From positions 1-5,350 of the forward strand of contig JAUHVN010000201.1 in the NCBI GenBank assembly GCA_030425055.1: DNA of 5,350 nt. The letters run 5' to 3'. Below are positions 1 to 5,350 of the stretch, piece after piece. The notes below the pieces were generated by a model, which saw only the letters and a list, made by a program, of their open reading frames with translations, did no database searches and was not told the origin of the DNA. The number at the start of each line of letters is the position of its first letter. Positions within the stretch are counted from its first letter, which is position 1. The translations under genes were made by a program, and so were the position numbers. Origin of the DNA: Actinomycetes bacterium. Its GTDB lineage: Bacteria; Actinomycetota; Actinomycetes; Actinomycetales; Microbacteriaceae.

Positions 1-2
1 CC

Positions 3-728
3 GCCCAGCGCCTCTCGCCCGGCGACGTCGGACTGCAGCTCTTCGAGAACGCGTTCGCCACCGCGCTCGGGCTCGCGGTGCTCATCCTCATGTTCGCGAC
101 GGTGTCGGGCTCGCACTTCAACCCCGTCGTCACCCTCGTCGACGTCACGCTGCACCGTCGCGACTGGACGACGGTGGCCGCCTACCTCCCCGCCCAGATC
201 ATCGGATGCGTCGCCGGCGCCGTGCTCGCGAACCTCATGTTCGCCGCGCCCGCCGTCAGCTGGAGCACGACCGACCGCGCCGCGTGGCCCACCCTGCTCG
301 CCGAGGTCGTCGCGACCGCCGGCCTGGTCTTCATCATCTTCGCGCTCGTGCGCACCGGCCGCTCACACCTCGCCGCCCCCGCCGTCGGCGCCTACATCGG
401 CGCGGCCTACTTCTTCACGTCGTCGACGAGCTTCGCCAACCCGGCGATCACGATCGGCCGCATGTTCAGCGACACGTTCGCCGGCATCGCCCCGGCATCC
501 GCTCTGCCGTTCATCGGCGCGCAGCTGGTCGGCGCCGCACTCGGAGCGCTCGCCGTCGTACTGCTCGTGCCTGCCGCGACGGCGTCGACCGGGCCGACGA
601 CGGATGCCGCGGAGCCGGATGCCGCGGATGCCGTCGGGCCTGCCGATGCGGTCGGGCCTGCGGATGCCGCGGGTGCGGGCGCTTCCGCGCCGGTCAGCGC
701 CGCGACAGCATCGAGCGCACGCCGCTGA
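3..728 (+). CDS. MIP/aquaporin-family channel protein, 5' end missing
   Basis: This is the 3' part of a membrane channel gene of the major intrinsic protein family, which passes water or small uncharged solutes. The frame is open from base 3, so the start lies upstream; 241 residues are visible. The two half-helix pore loops are present: SGSHFNPVV (NPV at residues 40-42 of the visible part) and SFANPAITIGR (NPA at 146-148). Hydrophobic segments around residues 17-36, 55-80, 95-117, 124-145 and 165-190 fit helices 2-6; helix 1 would be outside the window. The arginine that directly follows the second NPA in classical aquaporins and GlpF is isoleucine here, with an arginine five residues further on (R153). 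From memory, this SFANPA...SDTFAGIAP pattern is typical of bacterial channels often found beside arsenic-resistance genes, but no such gene is visible here. After about residue 190 comes an Ala/Pro/Asp/Gly-rich tail of about 50 residues made from DNA repeats. The last 35 bases overlap the convergent gene. Confidence 0.9.
   Translation, partial: AQRLSPGDVGLQLFENAFATALGLAVLILMFATVSGSHFNPVVTLVDVTLHRRDWTTVAAYLPAQIIGCVAGAVLANLMFAAPAVSWSTTDRAAWPTLLAEVVATAGLVFIIFALVRTGRSHLAAPAVGAYIGAAYFFTSSTSFANPAITIGRMFSDTFAGIAPASALPFIGAQLVGAALGALAVVLLVPAATASTGPTTDAAEPDAADAVGPADAVGPADAAGAGASAPVSAATASSARR
627..680. repeat. 18-bp tandem repeat, three units, in the aquaporin tail
   Basis: Units start at 627, 645 and 663. 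The first two match at 16 of 18 bases and share the core GTCGGGCCTG; the third is diverged. Each unit encodes six residues of the type DAVGPA. Three copies of CGGATGCCGCGG (601-612, 616-627, 661-672) lie in and beside the array. The repeat keeps the reading frame and builds a low-complexity tail after the last membrane helix. Confidence 0.85.
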
Positions 729-948
729 GCACGGTCATCCCGACGCCCGCGATGGTGCCGATGATGACCATGAGGCTCGCCCACCACGCGAGCCCGGCCA
801 GCAGCAGTTCGTGCGTGCCCGGATCGGTGATCTGCAGCACGAGCGCCCAGACGCCCAGCCCGAGTCCGATCAGCAGCGCGACCCACGTGAGCACCGCGAG
901 CGCGGTGAGTTCGGGAACACGTCCGGTTGAGCGGGTCTGCGACGACAT
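694..948 (-). CDS. Small protein with two predicted membrane helices, function unknown
   Basis: The product is 84 residues. I do not recognise a family. It has a short polar N-terminus (MSSQTRSTGRVPE), a hydrophobic segment at about residues 14-40, a short polar loop (TDPGTHE), a second hydrophobic segment at about 48-76, and a basic end (SRR). This fits a two-helix inner-membrane protein with both ends probably in the cytoplasm. The ATG at 948 is the only sensible start in frame. A GAGG lies only two bases before it, which is unusually close, so the start is likely but not certain. It lies 50 bases downstream of dnaE2 on the same strand and could be co-transcribed with it, though a separate promoter cannot be excluded. 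Its last 35 bases overlap the end of the convergent aquaporin gene. Codon use matches the neighbouring genes. Confidence 0.72.
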   Translation of the reverse strand: MSSQTRSTGRVPELTALAVLTWVALLIGLGLGVWALVLQITDPGTHELLLAGLAWWASLMVIIGTIAGVGMTVLSGVRSMLSRR

Positions 949-998
949 GCCCTCAGGGTGGCAGGGCGACCGGCGGGCCGCGCGGTGACACGCACGGG

Positions 999-3900
999 TC
1001 AGCGGAAGTCGCGCGAGCGATGCTGCACCTCGACCCGCAGGTCTTCGAACCGGTCGGCGAGCAGGTTGGTGACGCCCTCGACCGAGCGCTCCAGCATCCC
1101 GCGCACGATGAGCGCCGGGGCGTCGCGCACGACCCGCCGGTAGCGGCTCCAGACCCCGAGCGAGCAGATCACGTTGACGAGGCCGTGCTCGTCTTCGAGG
1201 TTGATGAAGGTCACTCCGGATGCCGTCGCCGGCCGCTGCCGGTGCGTGACCAGGCCCGCCACCTCGACCCGGCGGCCCGACTCGTGGGAGCGCAGCTCGG
1301 ACGAAGTCAGCACCCCGCGGGCATCCAGCTGCGACCGGTAGTGGGTCATCGGGTGGTCGTCGGTCGAGACCCCCGTCGCCCACAGGTCGGCGGCGAGTCG
1401 CTCGTAGCCGGTCGGGTCGGTGAACAGCGGAGGCTGCACGTATGCGAGCGAGTCGGGCAGGAACTCGGGACGATCCTGCGCCGCCGACCCCGCCAGCCAG
1501 ATGGCCTCGCGGCGACCGAGGCCGAGGCTCTCGAACGCCCCGGCGGTCGCGAGCGCCTCGAGCTGCGCGGCGGTGAGGCTCGTACGGCGCACCAGGTCGC
1601 GCAGGTCGCGGAAGGGTCCCTCGGCCTCGCGGCCCGCGACGATCCGCTCGGCCACGGCCTGGCCGATGCCCTTCACCGCCGCGAGCCCCAACCGCACCGC
1701 GAAGCCGCCGTCGCGCCGGTGCGCCGCCGACTCGTCAGGAGCCTCGGGGTCGAACGGCCCGATCGGCGGCTGCACGCGGTCCGCGCAGGCATCCCGGCCG
1801 GTCGGGCCCGCCGCATCCTGTGCCTCACCGTTCGTCGGAGATCGACGCAATGTCGGATGCTTCGGGCCGGAATCGTCCGACGCTGTGGCGATCTCCGACG
1901 CTGTGGCGGGTCTCGGTACACCGGCGCTGCGCGCCGGCACTCGACCTCCGGAAGAGGGGGCGCCTGCGACCCCCGGCACTCGACCTTCCTCCGATCCCGC
2001 CACGGGCTCGAGCACGGGCTCGGCGCGCGAGAGGTGCAGGTCGGGTCGGCGCACCTCGACCCCGTGCCGCCGCGCGTCGGCGACGAGTGTTGCCGGCGAG
2101 TAGAAGCCCATCGGCTGCGCCCGCAGCAGGCCCGCCAGGAAGGCGGCCGGATAGTGCAGCTTGATCCACGACGACGCGTAGACCAGCAGCCCGAACGACA
2201 GCGAGTGCGACTCGGCGAACCCGAAGTTCGCGAACGCCTGGATCTTCGCGTAGATCGCATCGGCCTCCTCCCCCACGAGCCCGTTCCCCGCCATGCCGTC
2301 GTAGAGCTTCTCGCGCAGCGACTCGATGCGCTCCACCCCGCGCTTCGACCCCATCGCACGCCGCAGCAGGTCGGCGTCCTCGCCGCTGAGCCCGCCGACG
2401 GCCATGCCCATCTGCATGAGCTGCTCCTGGAACACCGGAATGCCGAGCGTGCGCTCGAGCACCGGCACGAGCTTCGGATGCGGGTAGGTCACCGGCTCGT
2501 GCCCGAGCTTTCGGCGCACGAACGGATGCACCGCCCCGCCCTGGATCGGCCCCGGCCGGATGAGCGCGATCTCGACCACGAGGTCGTAGAACCGCCGCGG
2601 CTGCAGGCGCGGCAGCAGTCCCATCTGGGCGCGCGACTCCACCTGGAACACCCCGATCGAGTCGGCGCGGCACAGCATGTCGTAGACGGCCTGCTCCTCC
2701 TTGGGCAGCGACGCGAGGTCCCACTCCTCGCCGGTGGAGGCGCGCACCATGTCGAAGCAGTACTGCAGGGCCGCCAGCATCCCGAGCCCCAGCAGGTCGA
2801 ACTTGACCAGGCCCATCCAGGCGGCGTCGTCCTTGTCCCACTGGATCACGGTGCGGTTCTCCATGCGGGCGTGCTCGATCGGCACCACCTCGCCGACCGG
2901 CCGATCGGTGAGCACCATGCCGCCGGAGTGGATGCCCAGGTGCCGCGGCGCCTTCAGCAGCTCGCTCGCATACTCGAGCACCTGGGTCGGGATGTCGTGC
3001 CCCTCGCCGGTCGACAGCTCGGCGCCCCACCCCTCGACCTGCTTCGACCAGGCATCCTGTTGGCCCGGCGAATGCCCGAGCGCCTTCGCCATGTCGCGCA
3101 CCGCGTTCTTGGGCCGGTACTGGATGACGTTCGCCACCTGCGCGGCCCGCTCGCGCCCGTACTGCCCGTACACCCACTGGATGATCTCCTCGCGCCGGTC
3201 GGAGTCGAAGTCGACGTCGATGTCGGGCTCTTCATCGCGCAGGCTCGACAGGAACCGCTCGAACGGCAGGCCATACGCGATCGCGTCGACGGCGGTGATG
3301 TCGAGCAGGTAGCAGATGGCGCTGTTGGCGGCAGACCCCCGACCCTGGCACAGGATGCCGCGCCGCCGCGCCTCTTGCACGATGCCGTGCACGATGAGGA
3401 AGTACCCCGGGAAGTCCTTCATCTCGATGACGCCGAGCTCCTTCTCGATGCGCGCGCGGTCGTCGTCGGTGGCATCCGGGTACTTGCGGGGCACGGCTTC
3501 CCACACCAGGTGCCGCAGCCACGACATCGGCGTGTGCCCCTCGGGCACCTGCTGCTTCGGCAGCGCGGGCTTGGCGCGCCGCAGCGGGAACGCCAGCTCG
3601 TCGGCGAGCTGCACGGTGCGGGCGACGGCCCCCGGATGCCGCACGAACCGCTCCGCCATCTCGGCACCCGACCGCAGATGGGCGCCGGCGTGCACCGGCA
3701 GCCACCCGTCGAGTTCGTCGAGGCCGCGCTGCGCGCGCACCGCCGCGACGGCCGCCGCCAGCAGCTGCCGCTGCGGTGCCGCGTAGTGCACGTTGTTGGT
3801 CGCCACCACCGGCAGCCCGCGCTCGCGGGCCAGGCCGGCGAGCACGGCGTTGTCGCGCGAGTCGAGCGGATTGCCATGGTCGATCAGCTCGACGTCGACG

Positions 3901-4574
3901 GCGTCTCGGCCGAACCGGGCGACGAGTCGGTCGAGAGCGGATGCCGCGGCATCCGGCCCCCCGTCGGCGAGCGCGCGCCGCACCGCGCCCTTGCGGCAGC
4001 CGGTGAGCACCGCCCAGTGCCCCTCGGCCTGGTCGGCCAGCTCGTCGAGGTCGTAGACGGGGCGCCCCTTCTCGGCGCCGGCCAGCTGCGCGTGGGTGAT
4101 CGCCTTCGCGAGGCGGTGGTACCCCTCTTCGCCGCGGGCGAGCACGAGCAGGTGCGCGCCGACCGGGTCGGGCTCGCCGTTCTGCGGCTGCGGCAGCTCG
4201 AGCGACAGCTCGGCGCCGAACACCGTGTTCAGCTGCAGGGTCTCGGCCGCCTCGGCGAAGCGCACGATGCCGTAGAACCCGTCGTGGTCGGTAATCGCCA
4301 GGGCGTGCAGGCCGAGCCGCTCGGCCTCTTCGGCGAGGTCTTCGGGCGACGACGCCCCGTCGAGGAACGAGAATGACGAGTGCGCGTGCAGTTCGGCGTA
4401 GGGAACGGCGTCGGCCGGGCGCTCGATGCCCGGCGCGACGTACGGCCCGCGCTTGCGCGACCACGCCGGGCTGTCACCGCCGTCGGCTCCCGCGGGCGGA
4501 CCGCCGGGGCGTCGGCGGTCGCTGAGGATCCGCTCCATCTCGGACCACGGCACCGAGGGATTGTTGAAGCCCAT
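999..4574 (-). CDS. dnaE2: Error-prone DNA polymerase DnaE2 (C-family, translesion synthesis)
   Basis: DnaE2 copies damaged DNA as part of the SOS-induced ImuA'/ImuB/DnaE2 mutasome. The start MGFNNPSVPWSEMER is the usual N-terminus of the family. A PHP domain follows (about residues 58-265) with HAH (63, 65), TDHD (95-98), GAE (E122), GCRKG (C193) and NNVHY (H263). The polymerase core contains GRGSAANS (411-418), the catalytic pair in PDIDVDF (D451, D453), the third aspartate in KFDLLGL (D593), GVFQVES (641-647) and GIPVFQEQLMQM (711-722). A helix-hairpin-helix segment (RLGLAAVKGIG, 961-971) and an OB-fold region (about 1102-1180) follow, ending in SRDFR. All polymerase motifs are intact, so activity is expected. 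At 1191 residues it is about 100 longer than the usual length of nearly 1,080. Most of the excess is a repeat-rich insert at about residues 853-957. The gene lies 60 bases after imuB, and its ATG overlaps the stop of a tiny bridging frame. Confidence 0.97.
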   Translation of the reverse strand: MGFNNPSVPWSEMERILSDRRRPGGPPAGADGGDSPAWSRKRGPYVAPGIERPADAVPYAELHAHSSFSFLDGASSPEDLAEEAERLGLHALAITDHDGFYGIVRFAEAAETLQLNTVFGAELSLELPQPQNGEPDPVGAHLLVLARGEEGYHRLAKAITHAQLAGAEKGRPVYDLDELADQAEGHWAVLTGCRKGAVRRALADGGPDAAASALDRLVARFGRDAVDVELIDHGNPLDSRDNAVLAGLARERGLPVVATNNVHYAAPQRQLLAAAVAAVRAQRGLDELDGWLPVHAGAHLRSGAEMAERFVRHPGAVARTVQLADELAFPLRRAKPALPKQQVPEGHTPMSWLRHLVWEAVPRKYPDATDDDRARIEKELGVIEMKDFPGYFLIVHGIVQEARRRGILCQGRGSAANSAICYLLDITAVDAIAYGLPFERFLSSLRDEEPDIDVDFDSDRREEIIQWVYGQYGRERAAQVANVIQYRPKNAVRDMAKALGHSPGQQDAWSKQVEGWGAELSTGEGHDIPTQVLEYASELLKAPRHLGIHSGGMVLTDRPVGEVVPIEHARMENRTVIQWDKDDAAWMGLVKFDLLGLGMLAALQYCFDMVRASTGEEWDLASLPKEEQAVYDMLCRADSIGVFQVESRAQMGLLPRLQPRRFYDLVVEIALIRPGPIQGGAVHPFVRRKLGHEPVTYPHPKLVPVLERTLGIPVFQEQLMQMGMAVGGLSGEDADLLRRAMGSKRGVERIESLREKLYDGMAGNGLVGEEADAIYAKIQAFANFGFAESHSLSFGLLVYASSWIKLHYPAAFLAGLLRAQPMGFYSPATLVADARRHGVEVRRPDLHLSRAEPVLEPVAGSEEGRVPGVAGAPSSGGRVPARSAGVPRPATASEIATASDDSGPKHPTLRRSPTNGEAQDAAGPTGRDACADRVQPPIGPFDPEAPDESAAHRRDGGFAVRLGLAAVKGIGQAVAERIVAGREAEGPFRDLRDLVRRTSLTAAQLEALATAGAFESLGLGRREAIWLAGSAAQDRPEFLPDSLAYVQPPLFTDPTGYERLAADLWATGVSTDDHPMTHYRSQLDARGVLTSSELRSHESGRRVEVAGLVTHRQRPATASGVTFINLEDEHGLVNVICSLGVWSRYRRVVRDAPALIVRGMLERSVEGVTNLLADRFEDLRVEVQHRSRDFR
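1833..1900. repeat. 12-bp perfect inverted repeat inside dnaE2 insert
   Basis: CGTCGGAGATCG (1833-1844) is the exact reverse complement of CGATCTCCGACG (1889-1900), with 44 bases between. A shorter nested pair, GTCGGA (1852-1857) and TCCGAC (1876-1881), lies inside. Together they could form a branched hairpin of the kind seen in REP-like or miniature mobile elements. Confidence 0.8.
1876..1908. repeat. 15-bp direct repeat, period 18
   Basis: TCCGACGCTGTGGCG occurs at 1876-1890 and again, identically, at 1894-1908. The 18-base spacing keeps the frame. On the coding strand it gives the residue repeat ATASEI/ATASDD. The second copy shares bases with one arm of the 12-bp inverted repeat. Confidence 0.85.
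1921..1937. repeat. GC-rich hairpin, 7-bp stem and 3-base loop
   Basis: CCGGCGC (1921-1927), loop TGC, then GCGCCGG (1931-1937) form a perfect all-GC stem. It lies inside the dnaE2 reading frame with no T-run on either strand, so it is not a terminator. Compact hairpins like this are common in REP-type repeats. Confidence 0.7.
1934..1986. repeat. 14-bp direct repeat, period 39
   Basis: CCGGCACTCGACCT occurs at 1934-1947 and 1973-1986, identical over 14 bases. The 39-base period equals 13 codons. On the coding strand the two copies give the GRVP blocks of GRVPARSAG and GRVPGVAG. The first copy overlaps the right arm of the 1921-1937 hairpin. Confidence 0.82.
2001..2022. repeat. 10-bp direct repeat, period 12
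   Basis: CACGGGCTCG occurs at 2001-2010 and 2013-2022. On the coding strand this gives EPVLEPVA, the first residues of the dnaE2 insert. It may mark the left protein border of the inserted segment. Confidence 0.65.
3939..3954. repeat. 16-bp perfect palindrome inside dnaE2
   Basis: GGATGCCGCGGCATCC reads the same on both strands. It joins two copies of the hexamer GGATGC head to head and codes for part of PDAAASAL in the PHP domain. A similar palindrome with one central base is at 5160-5172 in imuB. Both probably reflect the genome-wide preference for this hexamer rather than an operator. Confidence 0.6.
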
Positions 4575-4642
4575 CAGCCTGTTCCGTCCCGGGGTCGGGG
4601 CGCTTCGCTCGCCCGCTCGACGACCGGTGTGTGCTCAGTCAT
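4574..4642 (-). CDS. 22-codon bridging reading frame between imuB and dnaE2 (putative)
   Basis: The frame encodes 22 residues, beginning MTEHTPVVERASEAP and ending DGTG. Its ATG overlaps the last eight bases of imuB, and its TGA shares one base with the dnaE2 ATG (TGATG). GAGG lies six bases before the ATG, a good ribosome-binding distance. dnaE2 itself has only a weak purine stretch (GGACGGAA) ahead of its start. If translated, the peptide would carry ribosomes from imuB directly to dnaE2. No family or membrane segment is recognisable. The ribosome-site bases also code for the conserved C-terminus of ImuB, so the arrangement may be coincidental. A short frame in GC-rich DNA is weak evidence on its own. 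Confidence 0.35.
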   Translation of the reverse strand: MTEHTPVVERASEAPRPRDGTG

Positions 4643-5350
4643 AGCGCGCCTCGGCGGTCCAGCGGGATGCCTCGCACACAAGCAGCCACGCCTGCCCGTC
4701 GGCATCGACGACCTGGAAGCGGTGCGCGCGGCGCGAGCGCGCGGCATCCCACCCCCGCTCGATGATCGGCCACGGCCCCGCCCACTGCGCGATGCGCCGG
4801 CGGCGGCCGCCCTCGGCCAGCAGCGCCGGCACCGCCGAGACCGTGCCGCGCTCGTCGACCCGCACCGGCAGGCCCGACAGCGCCGTCACCTCGACCGGCG
4901 GCGGCTCGGCGAACACGGTCGCCGGCAGCGGATCGGGCAGGCTGCCCGGCCACGGCCGCGCCCGGTCGGCGGCGAGCCCCGCCGTGCCGCGCGCGTGACG
5001 GTCGCCCCACGGCACGAGCACCTGCCGCTCGGTCAGCCACCGGCCGCCGCCCAGCGCCGGGGTGAGCACCCCGCGGTGGCCGAGCATCGACTGCACCCGC
5101 GACAGCGCGTGGTGCACCCGCTCGTCGGGACCCGAGCCGAAGATCGCCGGGGCATGGTGGGATGCCGCATCCACCGCCTCGGGCGAGATCCGCACCGCGG
5201 CGACCCCGCTGCGCAGCCCCTCTGCCTCTTCGGAGAGCTGCCACCGCACGCGGTCGACGACGGCCGCCGCGTCGAACGACCCCGGATGCAGCCACACCCG
5301 CTCGCTGCGCTCGCCCCGGTCGCCGACGAGCTCGACCCGCAGCTCGGTGC
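4635..5350 (-). CDS. imuB: ImuB, DNA polymerase Y-family protein, C-terminal part only
   Basis: The frame is open to the right edge, so the start and the Y-family core lie outside; the last 237 residues are visible. ImuB is a relative of Y-family polymerases that lacks catalytic residues. It acts as a hub, binding the sliding clamp, ImuA' and DnaE2 during mutagenic repair. Recognition rests on the C-terminal pattern: ERVWLHPGSFDAAAVVDRVRWQL, the VHHALSRVQSMLG segment, RQVLVPWGDR, RPWPGSLPDPLPATVF, the AGPWPIIERGWD block, and the ending FQVVDADGQAWLLVCEASRWTAEARYD. The last pattern is nearly invariant in actinobacterial homologues as I remember them. The dnaE2 gene directly downstream confirms the assignment. 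No frameshift is seen. The clamp-binding motif and the region that would show loss of catalytic residues are not in the window. Confidence 0.93.
   Translation of the reverse strand, partial: TELRVELVGDRGERSERVWLHPGSFDAAAVVDRVRWQLSEEAEGLRSGVAAVRISPEAVDAASHHAPAIFGSGPDERVHHALSRVQSMLGHRGVLTPALGGGRWLTERQVLVPWGDRHARGTAGLAADRARPWPGSLPDPLPATVFAEPPPVEVTALSGLPVRVDERGTVSAVPALLAEGGRRRRIAQWAGPWPIIERGWDAARSRRAHRFQVVDADGQAWLLVCEASRWTAEARYD
4649..4652 (-). promoter_or_regulatory. Possible ribosome-binding site for the bridging frame
   Basis: GAGG on the minus strand lies six bases before the ATG at 4642, inside the last codons of imuB (the EAR of EARYD). Spacing and sequence fit a ribosome-binding site. Because these bases also encode a conserved ImuB ending, the match could be incidental. 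Confidence 0.4.

Larger units (their letters stand above)
1704..2018 (-). other. In-frame low-complexity insert within dnaE2
   Basis: This stretch codes for about residues 853-957 of DnaE2, between VRRPDLHLSR (end of the polymerase core) and FAVRLGLAAVKGIG (start of the helix-hairpin-helix region). In ordinary DnaE2 proteins, as I remember them, these two blocks are only a short distance apart. The encoded segment is rich in Ala, Pro, Gly, Ser, Glu, Asp and Arg, has no hydrophobic core, and repeats itself (EPVLEPVA, GRVPGVAG/GRVPARSAG, ATASEI/ATASDD). It is probably a disordered loop. Bases 1831-1920 are about 63% GC by hand count, lower than the flanking coding DNA. It contains several direct and inverted repeats, listed separately. 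The exact borders are estimates. Confidence 0.75.

Noticed and set aside
949..998. A terminator between dnaE2 and the small membrane-protein gene.
   Set aside because: The gap is GC-rich with only short imperfect stems and no T-run on the minus strand.
1876..1986. A CRISPR array, suggested by spaced direct repeats.
   Set aside because: Each repeat occurs only twice, with spacers of 3 and 25 bases, and the stretch lies in an open coding frame.
1704..2018. The dnaE2 insert as an intein.
   Set aside because: It is too short and has no splicing motifs: no Cys/Ser block at the start, no His-Asn at the end. It also lies outside the conserved polymerase motifs where inteins usually sit.
927..4376. 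A 1149-codon open frame on the plus strand opposite dnaE2.
   Set aside because: It is rich in Arg, His, Leu and Val with no recognisable domain. It is the complement of a GC-rich gene with G/C in third positions, and the minus-strand frame has every DnaE2 motif.
4575..5350. A LexA-type SOS box controlling the cassette.
   Set aside because: I found isolated TCGAAC half-sites but no paired TCGAAC...GTTCGA in the window. The operon promoter should lie upstream of imuB or imuA', beyond the right edge.

Overview
The window is very GC-rich (roughly 70%), densely coded actinobacterial DNA. Protein similarity recognised by eye and the frequent hexamer GGATGC/GCATCC (27 copies counted on both strands) suggest a member of the Microbacteriaceae, perhaps a Microbacterium relative. 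That placement is an inference.

Layout. Bases 1-728 (+) hold the 3' part of a MIP/aquaporin-type channel gene whose 5' end lies outside the window. It has a repeat-rich C-terminal tail. Facing it, and overlapping its last 35 bases, is a small gene for an 84-residue protein with two membrane helices (694-948, -). The rest is on the minus strand. dnaE2, an error-prone C-family DNA polymerase of 1191 residues, occupies 999-4574. The 3' part of imuB, a catalytically inactive Y-family polymerase relative, occupies 4635-5350 and runs off the right edge.

How the genes work together. imuB and dnaE2 are two of the three parts of the DNA-damage-inducible mutagenesis cassette (ImuA'/ImuB/DnaE2) known from mycobacteria and other bacteria. 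DnaE2 does translesion synthesis, and ImuB links it to the sliding clamp and to ImuA'. Transcription runs from imuB to dnaE2 and possibly on into the small membrane-protein gene 50 bases downstream. imuA' and any LexA-controlled promoter would lie beyond the right edge. The aquaporin looks functionally unrelated.

Three points deserve attention. DnaE2 carries an in-frame, low-complexity insert of about 100 residues between its polymerase core and its helix-hairpin-helix region, and the DNA there is packed with direct and inverted repeats. The 60-base imuB-dnaE2 gap is exactly bridged by a 22-codon reading frame that overlaps the imuB stop and ends in TGATG at the dnaE2 start. The aquaporin tail is built from an 18-base tandem repeat and runs into the convergent gene. 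I see no wholly new system here; the window is a recognisable cassette with unusual details.
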